This document shows, piece after piece, positions 1 through 7,111 of a stretch of 12,796 nucleotides of DNA (position 1 is its first letter; each line of letters begins with the position of its first letter). Origin of the DNA: Baffinella frigidus (lineage: Eukaryota > Cryptophyceae > Cryptomonadales > Baffinellaceae); NCBI GenBank assembly GCA_026770585.1, contig MU648271.1:1-12796 (forward strand). The letters run 5' to 3'. Made by a program: the position numbers and the translations under genes. Under the pieces are notes generated by a model. It was not told the DNA's origin. It was given only the letters and a program-made list of their open reading frames with translations, and did no database searches.

Positions 1-93
1 CTCCTGATCGGAGTCGTTCTCGTTCGACGATGCGTCCTCCTGATCGGAGTCGTTCTCGTTCGACGATGCGTCCTCCTGATCGGAGTCGTTCTC
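1..93. repeat. 36-bp tandem repeat, about 2.6 copies visible
   Basis: Identical units start at 1, 37 and 73. The third is cut short near 93, where the sequence passes into unique DNA. The array probably continues left of the window. The period is a multiple of three, so it adds a 12-residue repeat to the tail of the gene that contains it without changing frame. Confidence 0.9.
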
Positions 94-607
94 GTCCTCC
101 TGCATGGCGTCGCCTTTCTTGATGATGGGGGTTGTCGCCGTAGGGGCTGACGGCGGTCCTGGCCTGTTTCTGCACCTTCTTTTGGGGAGGCTTGCCGCAC
201 TTCAGCAAGTTGGTGTGGGTCACCGTGAGGCAGTTCTTCTTGTTCTTCGCGTGCTTCCCGAAGAAAGACTCGAGTGCTTTGGTCATCTGCAACGTCCGCT
301 TATCCGACATGATCTGCATGAGTTTGATCTTCTTGCCGTTGACAGCGTTGTGGTATGTCATTGCCTTCATCCTCGCGATCTTTTTGAACACCAGGTTGTA
401 CGTTGTTGTCTTGTCCTTGATCCGGCAGAAAATGACGAGGAGTGCGCGGATCTGCGCCTGCGTCTTCTTGATACCGAGCTTCTTCATCCAGTAGATGTTT
501 TTCGACTCGTTGGGTCTCTTCTTCTTGAACGCCTTAAGAACCACTGCGATAGCCTTTCCGTAAGTGTCCTGTAGCATGGACACGTTCGTGCCATGCTCTT
601 CGTTCAT
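1..607 (-). CDS. Lysine-rich protein of unknown function, 5' part, runs off the left edge
   Basis: I do not recognise this protein. Reading leftward from an ATG at 605-607 (an in-frame TGA lies upstream and there is no earlier ATG), the first ~158 codons encode a basic protein. It is rich in Lys and long hydrophobic/basic helices, starts MNEEHGTNVS, and has a KKK-containing stretch near residue 28. Codons strongly favour G or C in the third position. A C5 run on the coding strand (G5 at 127-131) follows. Beyond it the original frame stays open but reads an Arg-rich repeat with many A-ending codons. The +1 frame reads an acidic 12-residue repeat (NENDSDQEDASS) with G/C-ending codons like the upstream gene. 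The acidic tail is therefore probably the real one. A nuclear or DNA-binding role would fit a basic body with an acidic tail, but that is inference. A TATTTAA element lies 65 bp upstream. No stop codon is reached inside the window. Confidence 0.72.
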   Translation of the reverse strand, partial: MNEEHGTNVSMLQDTYGKAIAVVLKAFKKKRPNESKNIYWMKKLGIKKTQAQIRALLVIFCRIKDKTTTYNLVFKKIARMKAMTYHNAVNGKKIKLMQIMSDKRTLQMTKALESFFGKHAKNKKNCLTVTHTNLLKCGKPPQKKVQKQARTAVSPYGDNPHHQERRRHAGGRERLRSGGRIVERERLRSGGRIVERERLRSG

Positions 608-672
608 CTTTGGGTGTCTAGTGACTGTCAATCGGTTGACTCAATCACTGGCCCCACAATAACACTGGTTGC

Positions 673-679
673 TTAAATA
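673..679 (-). promoter_or_regulatory. TATT-type core promoter element (TATTTAA)
   Basis: TATTTAAG reads on the minus strand, 65 bp upstream of the ATG at 607, in the 160-bp gap after the membrane glycoprotein gene. Its position and the shared TATTWAA core with neighbouring genes support a promoter role. A 10-mer just upstream (minus strand TGAATTTGTA, 679-688) also occurs at 6150-6159 before another gene of this cluster. Confidence 0.5.
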
Positions 680-767
680 CAAATTCATTGAAAATCCGAA
701 ATCCGATATACGCAACTGTATCTGTACTTATGAAATAGTATGTTCTGTTCAACTGACGTGTTGTTCA

Positions 768-2510
768 TCATTTCAATCGACGGGCAGCAGCAGCAACGAA
801 ACAGTAACCCACTACCAGTAGAGTAGAGATCACAAACATACCCCAAAGCCAACCAAGGGTGAGCAAAGGGTGTTCGTTCTCGTCTGACGACTGCAACTGG
901 GGTACGATTACAAACATATAAATCATGGCAGACCCCAGCAGTGTGCATACAATCAGCACTAAAAGAACAGCGATTGAAATACGGTCTCGTGGTGAGTGTT
1001 GGGTGCAACAATGTTCTGTGTGTGATTGGGTACAACAAACAGCCTTCGCTGTTGGAGACGTCTTTGTATCTCTACCAAACAATATTTGAACTTTGGTATC
1101 ATGTGGATACAAATGCGGACAGAATATGGCTGTCATAATCACAACTATCAACGACATGGCCCACAATAACAATCCAATCGCCTCTCCGACAGATATCTCT
1201 GTTGCGTGTGTCACAACACCACCACGCATGGTACCCCGAACACCGCGGACATACAATACGGACTCAACACTTGAATCCGCTATGAGAGCGTCAAGTATAA
1301 CATACCGCAACAACACAGCCTGGTATGCGAGCGGAACCCGCGTGTCGTTCGAATAGACAATTACAGTGAATTCCGAGTAGCCAGGTTCGAGACGATCGTC
1401 CACGTCTGTCAACTCGGTCGGTATATTTGACGATGTGTTTACATACTGAGTTGGGGTCTCTTGTAGACCCACGCCGTTGTAGTACAACGCTTGATCTTCA
1501 CGCACGAACCCATCCACCACTGGGAGGTCCACCACAGGGTTATCCGCGTTGACCACACTACCTGTTTCACGAAATATAACATTGCACCCATACACCCCGA
1601 CGATACCCGCCGCGGTCATACGTGTCGCAATGACGACCGACAGACCGTCAAACGCACCATTGAGGTCAAACGGCTCTTGGTGTGGCATTTGTTTCGACAT
1701 GTTGACACCACCCTTCTCTCGAAGGCATCCTGCGCTAACCCATGTCACTGCCATGGTACTATACAAGGCTGAACCAACTTCTGGGAGTGCCCGACACGAG
1801 TCTGTATGATTCCTCGGACATCGTGTGAAACCTGGTTCACAGAACCACTTGCACGTAGTTATAGTTGGGAACCAAAGTGCGTTCTCTGGTTTATCATGCG
1901 TACAATGTGTCGGTATACTCACCGTAGCTGATTGCTGTGTCCTCCGTGTGTCCACTTTGAACGTCTGTTCAATAGCCTGTAGATGAAGCAGACACGCGTC
2001 CTCTCCTACAACTACACAACCACTCCATCGTTTGATAACAAGTACAAGCAATTTGACACTGTATATGCCATCTGTGGTCTGAACCCCTCGCCACGGATTA
2101 TACATGTCATCCAAAGTGAACTGCACATCGCTGTAGTTACGGGACTTGAGGGGGGCCAGTACCGTCGCCCATGGTTCCCCTCCTTGTACCCGACACTTGC
2201 GACGCACATCGTCTAGCACAGCCACATCACCACCCCACACATTGTCACGCAACTGTAACCCCAGACAGCATACAGGGCTAAACTCTGTACATGGTTCGTA
2301 ACCACTCTGTCCCACTGACTCTAACAATACAAGAACAATACTATCAGATGTCTGTGTCAACCTGACACGCGAAACCCACGCAGTCTCATTTTCCAGACGA
2401 ATAGGAGGTGTCACAGCACCACTCGCAGTCAAGGTAACCAAAGACGTACTACCGACCCTAGTGCACATACAGAAACCAATCAGAACACATTGTAAAACAG
2501 ATATCCTCAT
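768..2510 (-). CDS. Multi-span membrane glycoprotein, unknown family
   Basis: A 580-residue protein with an ATG start and a TGA stop. A signal peptide covers about residues 1-22 (hydrophobic core VLIGFCM). A long, cysteine-containing ectodomain covers about 23-440, with N-glycosylation sequons at N41, N125, N234, N270, N358 and N388. Three hydrophobic segments follow at about 443-464, 511-536 and 549-576. After signal cleavage this places the ectodomain outside, the 465-510 loop inside, a short loop 537-548 outside and the RRLK tail inside. The inner loop carries two CCTQ motifs within 14 residues (491-505), candidate palmitoylation or metal sites. A CC pair at 81-82 and cysteines at 220-261 suggest a disulfide-rich head. 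I cannot assign a family; a viral envelope or protist surface protein both fit. It lies in the same direction as the neighbouring surface-protein genes, 171 bp from the upstream one, and has its own TATT element. Confidence 0.85.
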   Translation of the reverse strand: MRISVLQCVLIGFCMCTRVGSTSLVTLTASGAVTPPIRLENETAWVSRVRLTQTSDSIVLVLLESVGQSGYEPCTEFSPVCCLGLQLRDNVWGGDVAVLDDVRRKCRVQGGEPWATVLAPLKSRNYSDVQFTLDDMYNPWRGVQTTDGIYSVKLLVLVIKRWSGCVVVGEDACLLHLQAIEQTFKVDTRRTQQSATVSIPTHCTHDKPENALWFPTITTCKWFCEPGFTRCPRNHTDSCRALPEVGSALYSTMAVTWVSAGCLREKGGVNMSKQMPHQEPFDLNGAFDGLSVVIATRMTAAGIVGVYGCNVIFRETGSVVNADNPVVDLPVVDGFVREDQALYYNGVGLQETPTQYVNTSSNIPTELTDVDDRLEPGYSEFTVIVYSNDTRVPLAYQAVLLRYVILDALIADSSVESVLYVRGVRGTMRGGVVTHATEISVGEAIGLLLWAMSLIVVIMTAIFCPHLYPHDTKVQILFGRDTKTSPTAKAVCCTQSHTEHCCTQHSPRDRISIAVLLVLIVCTLLGSAMIYMFVIVPQLQSSDENEHPLLTLGWLWGMFVISTLLVVGYCFVAAAARRLK

Positions 2511-2556
2511 AATGAATGAGGCTGGCAGGTGCGTTCTTTTAGAGAACTTTCAGTCC

Positions 2557-2566
2557 TTAAGTAATA
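2557..2566 (-). promoter_or_regulatory. Weak TATT-type element (TATTACTTAA)
   Basis: This reads TATTACTTAA on the minus strand, 46 bp upstream of the ATG at 2510. It is the least canonical of the five TATT elements but sits at a similar distance, and no better TATA box is visible in the 171-bp gap. Confidence 0.35.
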
Positions 2567-2667
2567 CATTTCGCTGGTTGTGACCTTGACCTTTCATAGA
2601 GTATCGTTTACTAGTTACACGGTTATCACACAGACTGAGTACTGGACTTGAAAAAGTCAGCGGTGTT

Positions 2668-2717
2668 CAGTTTTTTGTACTCTACTCCGTTCCAGTTTTT
2701 TGTACTCTACTCCGTTC
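2668..2717. repeat. Perfect 25-bp tandem duplication at a gene's 3' end
   Basis: Two identical 25-bp copies at 2668-2692 and 2693-2717 begin CAGTTTTTTGTACTC. The unit is not a multiple of three, so the copy nearer the gene body is read in one frame and the next in another. The TAG at 2682-2684 that ends the membrane protein gene is inside the duplication. The last residues of the protein are thus a by-product of this event. Confidence 0.92.
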
Positions 2718-4295
2718 CACATTTGGTATCGCATCAGGGGCGACTTGCGTTTTACCATCTGTGCGTGTACCAAAATTGCAACATACACCAAGAACCAATA
2801 CCATTACAAACACGACAGTAATGACACCGACAACAATCACCCAATTCAATGGTTCTTGAATTTGTAGGACGAGGATGTCAATAACTTGAGAATCGAGTAA
2901 AACCACCACAACCCCGGTGTTGGGTGTGCGTTTAGCCAATCGGTAGTTCACCTCACGGTCTGTTAGGCCTGTGGTATTAGCTTTGCTGTTGTTCACGAAT
3001 ATATCTACAGTGATGTAATCACCCGTGTCCAGAAGCCTTCGCGCGTTGGGGGTGTTGACCGAATCTTCTATGTCAAGCACTACCACAGATGCAGAATCAA
3101 CCTCGATGATATCTGCGATTATATCCACTAGGATCGATTGAATAGTGTCCATGAAGTTCCAACGATTGGCTTGTACACGAAAAAGAAAGTAGATGCCAGA
3201 ATTTTGTTTCTTCAGACACGCGTCGTTACCTGTACGTGACTTGTAATAATCGCGCCCACAGCTTGAACACGAGGCGTTTGTCTCGTCGTATCCAAGCCCA
3301 CCATCACACACACAAAGACTGTCGAGTGTGGAATCTGCAGTAGTTCCAAACTTCTGACAGCGTGAGCATGTGTTGTTTCCTATCGTCGTCTTGAAGGTAC
3401 CCGGCAAACAGGGTGTACATGACCTCGATTCGATGTCTGCCTCATACCCTACCGTGCAGATACAGGCTCTTGCGCCAGGACCCGTTGTATTCATGTGAGC
3501 TGGACACTTCACACACTCAAGGCTCGCCTCTGTGCTAGCGTACGAACCAGCCGGACACTCCACACACTGTGTCTCTCCTATGACGTCTTTCGTTGTGCCT
3601 TGTGGACATATTGTACATGTCTCATTCGTGCGAGAGTACGCTACCCCACACACGCACTTGCTGGAACCATTGGTCTGAGTGACTTCGTTTTCAGGACAGC
3701 TTTTGCATTCCGTGGCCGCAATCTCGTTGCTAAACGACCCATGGGGGCACGGTGTACATGTCAAGTTACCGACAACATCCTTGTAGTCTCCTGTAGTGCA
3801 CCCTTGGCAGTCTCCGTGCACGCCAAAGCCGTGCCCCTTGATACAACTACACTTGGAAAAATCGTCTACGTCCGTGGTCATATTCGTAGGGCAACTGTTA
3901 CACGAGGCACTGCCGTTATCAGAGACACTGCCCAGCGGACACGGGATACAACTACTCCATGGTAGGTTTTTAAAAGATCCTGCCGGACACGCCGTGCATG
4001 GGCCACCGTTGGGTCCAGAATAACCCAACTTGCAAACGCAATCCAAAGATGAGTTACTTCCGGCCCGAGACCTGGTGTTATTGGGACAATCCATAACCCC
4101 CTCTCTAGAGCAGTACCTGTTCACTGGGCATAGTGTACACATGCCATCATCCATATCATCATCCATATCATCACCCATACCGGAAACGGGTGATAGTAGA
4201 AGTAGACAACACATGAGTATGCAAAGTGTGATAAGGGGTTTGTGAATGGGTGTGGTGTGGTATGTTTGCCTGACTACAGTATACCGGGATTTCAT
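2682..4295 (-). CDS. Type I membrane protein with GCC2/GCC3-like cysteine repeats
   Basis: A 537-residue surface protein. A hydrophobic signal or anchor lies at about 21-40, followed by an Asp/Met-rich stretch (41-52). Cysteine repeats of the ephrin-receptor-like GCC2/GCC3 type follow to about residue 360, with the recurring pattern CxxCPxGx(n)CxxCPxN and C-C-x-x-GY ends. Residues 365-480 form a domain without cysteines containing a hydrophobic stretch, an RRLL motif (419-422) and a beta-rich segment, resembling the SEA-like membrane-proximal modules of many algal and protist surface proteins (inference). A transmembrane helix covers about 484-507, with a short tail of 30 residues inside. Sequons include N72, N81, N138, N177, N209, N224, N269, N308, N340, N436 and N440. 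The expected role is an anchored adhesion or receptor stalk; no ligand can be named. The last residues and TAG stop lie in a 25-bp duplication. Start chosen at 4295 because the signal sequence follows and a TATTAAA box precedes it. Confidence 0.87.
   Translation of the reverse strand: MKSRYTVVRQTYHTTPIHKPLITLCILMCCLLLLSPVSGMGDDMDDDMDDGMCTLCPVNRYCSREGVMDCPNNTRSRAGSNSSLDCVCKLGYSGPNGGPCTACPAGSFKNLPWSSCIPCPLGSVSDNGSASCNSCPTNMTTDVDDFSKCSCIKGHGFGVHGDCQGCTTGDYKDVVGNLTCTPCPHGSFSNEIAATECKSCPENEVTQTNGSSKCVCGVAYSRTNETCTICPQGTTKDVIGETQCVECPAGSYASTEASLECVKCPAHMNTTGPGARACICTVGYEADIESRSCTPCLPGTFKTTIGNNTCSRCQKFGTTADSTLDSLCVCDGGLGYDETNASCSSCGRDYYKSRTGNDACLKKQNSGIYFLFRVQANRWNFMDTIQSILVDIIADIIEVDSASVVVLDIEDSVNTPNARRLLDTGDYITVDIFVNNSKANTTGLTDREVNYRLAKRTPNTGVVVVLLDSQVIDILVLQIQEPLNWVIVVGVITVVFVMVLVLGVCCNFGTRTDGKTQVAPDAIPNVERSRVQKTGTE
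4145..4180. repeat. 12-bp coding microrepeat (three units)
   Basis: Units at 4145-4156 and 4157-4168 are identical; a third at 4169-4180 has small changes. It encodes the Asp/Met-rich stretch just after the signal sequence of the membrane protein, a site where length change would be tolerated. Confidence 0.75.
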
Positions 4296-4333
4296 TCCAG
4301 TTTCAATAATATATTTATATTCTACTAGGTTGT

Positions 4334-4340
4334 TTTAATA
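4334..4340 (-). promoter_or_regulatory. TATT-type core promoter element (TATTAAA)
   Basis: TATATTAAAAC on the minus strand contains TATTAAA, 38 bp upstream of the ATG at 4295. A more canonical TATAAATA (minus strand, 4312-4319) lies only 16 bp from the ATG. That is too close to start a transcript carrying this ATG at the usual 25-30 bp spacing, so the TATT element is preferred. Confidence 0.45.
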
Positions 4341-4387
4341 TATCAAAGTTTGGGTCAGATGAATCTTGTGTATTAAGTCATAAATGT

Positions 4388-6067
4388 TTACTCAAACAGA
4401 GGAGCACTACGAACCGAATCGTAGTATCCAGGGTTACATGAGCAGTCCAAAGAGCTGTTACTCCCCACGATGGCAGAGGAGTTACCCCGGCATGTTGAGC
4501 ATTGATCTGCCGACGTCGCAGCGACCGTGCTCGAGAAAGTACCTACACCGCAATCAATACACTGACTACTCCCGGTCTGGTTCTTGTATGTCCCTGCCTC
4601 GCAAGCAGTGCACTCGCTTCCGTCCGCACCAGCGTACCCCGCGTTGCAAGTACAGTCAGATACCACCAGACTCTCTTCCATTGAAAAGGTATTGCTTGGG
4701 CATGCGTTACAGGCACCCACTGAAGTGCTCGCGGTCTTGTTCGCGTAGGTATTATTGCCACACGGGGTGCATGTTCTTTGCGCATCGATGCCCTCTTTGT
4801 AGGTGGCACCCGTGCAAGCTCTGCATCCTGCATCTTCACTGTCGTACCTATGGCCCCTACCATAATACCCACCGACGCATTCACAACTGCGAAGGTCGTA
4901 AGAACCATTTCCGATCGTGCTGCTGTGGGTCGGGCAAATGTGCTGAACCCCTCCAGAGCACCACGACCCTACCTCACATTCATTACAGTTTCCACCCCGT
5001 TCACCATGCCAGCCCGACATGCAAGTGCAATCCGTGGATGCGTTACTTCCCACCAACGTGATTGAGTTTACAGGGCAGTTCACCGTCGAGTTTCCACCAG
5101 TACAGAACGAGTTTTCAGTACACATGGTACACACACCACCGTTTTCTCCAACCCATCCTGGCTTGCAGCTACAGTCGCTCAGTTCGTCACTTCCAGCACT
5201 CGAAAGTGAGTGTACAGGACAAACGTCAAACCTTCCACCACTGCAATACGTGTCGTCTGGACAGAGGGTGCACGGACCGCCTGCCTCTCCGGTGTAACCA
5301 CCGTCGCATGTGCAGTCTGTCACATTCGAGCTCAACGCAGGGGAGCCTGAGTCAGTAGGACAGTCAAATGTTTCTGTGCCCCCCGGACAGTAATCATCCG
5401 GGGTACACGGTTGGCACACTCCACCATTTTCTCCCCAGTATCTGGGTTCACATATGCAGTCCGTCATATTGCCACTCCCTGCCTCAGACATAGAGTTGAC
5501 ATTACATTGGTAACGTACCATGTCTCCTCCAGGACACCAGCCCCCTATATCACATAGTCTGCATTCTTCGTCACCGGGAGGCCCGTAATAACCCGCCACG
5601 CATAGGCAATCTGTATTCACGTGACTACCCTTTGGCGAATTTCTGTTGGCGGAACACTGCTGTCTAACCCCACCACTACTGTAAAATCCAGCCTCTGATT
5701 CCTTACACACCCCGCCCTGAGGCCCATACCATCCCGCCTTGCACGTGCACGCCTCAGATGAGGAACTCCCCTCAGGAGACTCAGAGTTATCAGGACAGTT
5801 CACCTCCGAGTTCCCACCAGCACAGAACTTGTTCGAACTACACAGAGTGCAAGATCCTCCGTTCTCACCGACATACCCTGCTCTACAGCTGCAGTCCACC
5901 GCTTCATCACTCCCTGCACTCGAAAGTGAATGCTCTGGACAGGCGGTTACGTCCTCGTTTGAACAGTACATGTTTTCATGACACACTGTACACACACCTT
6001 CATCCCCATAAACGGGTGAGACTATGCAAAACAAGAACAGGCCTAGGGCAATGTGTCTGGTCAACAT
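4388..6067 (-). CDS. Secreted cysteine-rich repeat protein (GCC2/GCC3, ephrin-receptor-like)
   Basis: A 559-residue protein from the ATG at 6065-6067. The frame is open to a GTG at 6103, but the ATG start puts the signal peptide (1-21, ending SPVYG) at the N-terminus and leaves the TATT element upstream. The rest is about eleven cysteine-rich repeats of ~45-50 residues. Each has a CxxCxxxxxCxGG-type start and a DCxCxxGYxGExGG-type end, the signature of ephrin-receptor-like GCC2/GCC3 modules. Residues 43-90 and 283-330 are nearly identical, a 240-residue higher-order repeat also visible in the DNA. Sequons are scattered through it (for example N200, N249, N328, N342, N387). There is no transmembrane segment or GPI-type tail; it stops at SAPLFE shortly after a CxCxxGYY motif, with TAA. 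It is therefore secreted, attached through partners, or C-terminally shortened. Multivalent adhesion or a coat role is the likely use (inference). Confidence 0.86.
   Translation of the reverse strand: MLTRHIALGLFLFCIVSPVYGDEGVCTVCHENMYCSNEDVTACPEHSLSSAGSDEAVDCSCRAGYVGENGGSCTLCSSNKFCAGGNSEVNCPDNSESPEGSSSSEACTCKAGWYGPQGGVCKESEAGFYSSGGVRQQCSANRNSPKGSHVNTDCLCVAGYYGPPGDEECRLCDIGGWCPGGDMVRYQCNVNSMSEAGSGNMTDCICEPRYWGENGGVCQPCTPDDYCPGGTETFDCPTDSGSPALSSNVTDCTCDGGYTGEAGGPCTLCPDDTYCSGGRFDVCPVHSLSSAGSDELSDCSCKPGWVGENGGVCTMCTENSFCTGGNSTVNCPVNSITLVGSNASTDCTCMSGWHGERGGNCNECEVGSWCSGGVQHICPTHSSTIGNGSYDLRSCECVGGYYGRGHRYDSEDAGCRACTGATYKEGIDAQRTCTPCGNNTYANKTASTSVGACNACPSNTFSMEESLVVSDCTCNAGYAGADGSECTACEAGTYKNQTGSSQCIDCGVGTFSSTVAATSADQCSTCRGNSSAIVGSNSSLDCSCNPGYYDSVRSAPLFE
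5071..5950. repeat. Internal segmental duplication, 720 bp apart
   Basis: The DNA at 5071-5230 and 5791-5950 aligns at an exact offset of 720 bp, with long identical stretches such as the CACTCGAAAGTGA at 5197 and 5917. 720 bp equals 240 codons, so five ~48-residue repeats behave as one higher-order unit. Third-position matches show that the duplication or gene-conversion event is fairly recent. Confidence 0.8.
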
Positions 6068-6104
6068 GATGGAATTCAGATTATAAATGAGGGCAGCAGA
6101 CACG

Positions 6105-6111
6105 TCTAATA
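6105..6111 (-). promoter_or_regulatory. TATT-type element (TATTAGA)
   Basis: CATATATTAGACG on the minus strand places TATTAGA 37 bp upstream of the ATG at 6067. The spacing matches the elements of the neighbouring genes and supports the ATG start over the upstream in-frame GTG at 6103. Confidence 0.42.
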
Positions 6112-6161
6112 TATGCGCGATGGGGTAAACCGATATTGCGAATGTATTTTACAAATTCAAG

Positions 6162-6177
6162 TTTCAGGGTTAAGGGT
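6162..6177 (+). repeat. Short interstitial telomere-like tract
   Basis: TTTCAGGGTTAAGGGT matches just over two degenerate units of the heptamer array at the right edge, in the same orientation. The TAA stop of the RCC1 downstream frame (6170-6172) is made from it. With only 16 bp, chance is possible. Confidence 0.35.
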
Positions 6178-7078
6178 ATCGCCCGTATCCTCTATCACAG
6201 GTACAGTTCGTCTCACGTGAGCTTCCCGCAGGCGAAGTCGAGTCGGTACAGGCAGTACATGTGCTGGCGGTGGTCGCAGCGACAGCGGTCGAGTAGGTGT
6301 TCGGGGGGCAGATTGTACACACCGATGCGACCACTGTGTCGCTGTACGTCCCTACTGCGCATGGCACACACGTGCCGCTGCTTTCGTCCAACCCCGAACC
6401 TAATTCACATGTCGCGGCACATTGTTCTGCACTCGGGGTGGCTTCTCCGGTGAAATCCCAGTTTGTGCGGAAGCAAGCCGGAGTGACAGTACCGAGGTCC
6501 AAGTAGGGAGATGATTGAGCCGTTGCGGTCCATGATACCGTGTTTCCCGAGAAAAGCTGTCCAATAGTGTTCCTTCCCCAACATTGCAACTTTCCGTTTA
6601 TCAACATGACACAGCTACCTCCACCTCTTAGTACAGTTACACTCGCGACTTTTGCCTCAAAATGAATGGATGGTAGATTGTCTCCCATCCATTCAGCTGA
6701 AAAACGGACGTTGGTGTCACCATACCCTAATTCGAAACCTGGAGTACCCCAGCACTTAATAGAGCCATCTCCCAGAAGTACACATACCCTCGGGCCTTGG
6801 GTTAGACTCACCTGGCTGACCATTACACCAGTCCCGAGCATGACATTGGCTTGTGAAAATACCCCCAAAAGGCCCCAACACCTGACTTGTCTGTTGTCCA
6901 GTACTGCGCAACGATTCTCGAATTCAATTTGTATGCTGACCACATAATTGCTACCGAAGTCCACGTGTGGCAATGCGTCACCCATCATCGCCATATCCAA
7001 GCCGCGGTCTATCTGATCTCCATATCCCAGCTGACCACGGTTATTTTCGCCCCAACATTTGATGTCCCCGGTCTGCAT
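6170..7078 (-). CDS. C-terminal part of the RCC1/cysteine-rich protein, downstream of an in-frame TAG
   Basis: A 302-codon frame from ATG 7078. The same frame is open back to 7111, directly after the TAG at 7112-7114 that ends the large upstream ORF. It has no signal peptide and no TATT element, and it begins in the middle of an RCC1 blade. It carries four blade motifs of the KCWG type (residues 7-10, 66-69, 108-111, 165-168), then cysteine-rich repeats of the GCC2/GCC3 type from about 219, ending just after a CTCDRGYG motif at a TAA. The upstream ORF has three blades of this same propeller, so the two pieces together give seven. I treat it as the distal part of one gene, either reached by readthrough or cut off by a nonsense mutation or sequence error. 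It has no further stops or frame breaks, so decay, if any, is recent. An independent gene is unlikely. Confidence 0.7.
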   Translation of the reverse strand: MQTGDIKCWGENNRGQLGYGDQIDRGLDMAMMGDALPHVDFGSNYVVSIQIEFENRCAVLDNRQVRCWGLLGVFSQANVMLGTGVMVSQVSLTQGPRVCVLLGDGSIKCWGTPGFELGYGDTNVRFSAEWMGDNLPSIHFEAKVASVTVLRGGGSCVMLINGKLQCWGRNTIGQLFSGNTVSWTATAQSSPYLDLGTVTPACFRTNWDFTGEATPSAEQCAATCELGSGLDESSGTCVPCAVGTYSDTVVASVCTICPPNTYSTAVAATTASTCTACTDSTSPAGSSRETNCTCDRGYGRYP

Positions 7079-7111
7079 GCGTGCACAAGTACCCCGGGCG
7101 TACCGTGCACC

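Noticed and set aside
1-93. CRISPR array from the 36-bp repeats
   Set aside because: Units are directly adjacent with no variable spacers, and the period of 36 bp encodes a 12-residue repeat inside a gene.
104-574. Plus-strand frame of 156 codons
   Set aside because: Antisense of the lysine-rich gene; Leu/Val/His-rich composition results from complementary Lys, Asn and Asp codons. The minus frame has consistent codon bias and a promoter element.
4312-4319. TATAAATA box for the gene at 2682-4295
   Set aside because: It is only 16 bp from the ATG, so a transcript starting 25-30 bp downstream would lack the start codon, unless a shorter protein is made.
4384-5061. Plus-strand cysteine/proline-rich frame of 225 codons
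   Set aside because: It is the antisense of the cysteine-rich repeat gene; its cysteines and prolines arise from the complementary repeat codons, and no signal peptide or promoter is seen.
6068-6103. GTG start at 6103 for the secreted cysteine-rich protein
   Set aside because: It would put 12 residues before the signal peptide and lies at the TATT element, leaving no room for transcription start. The ATG at 6067 fits both.
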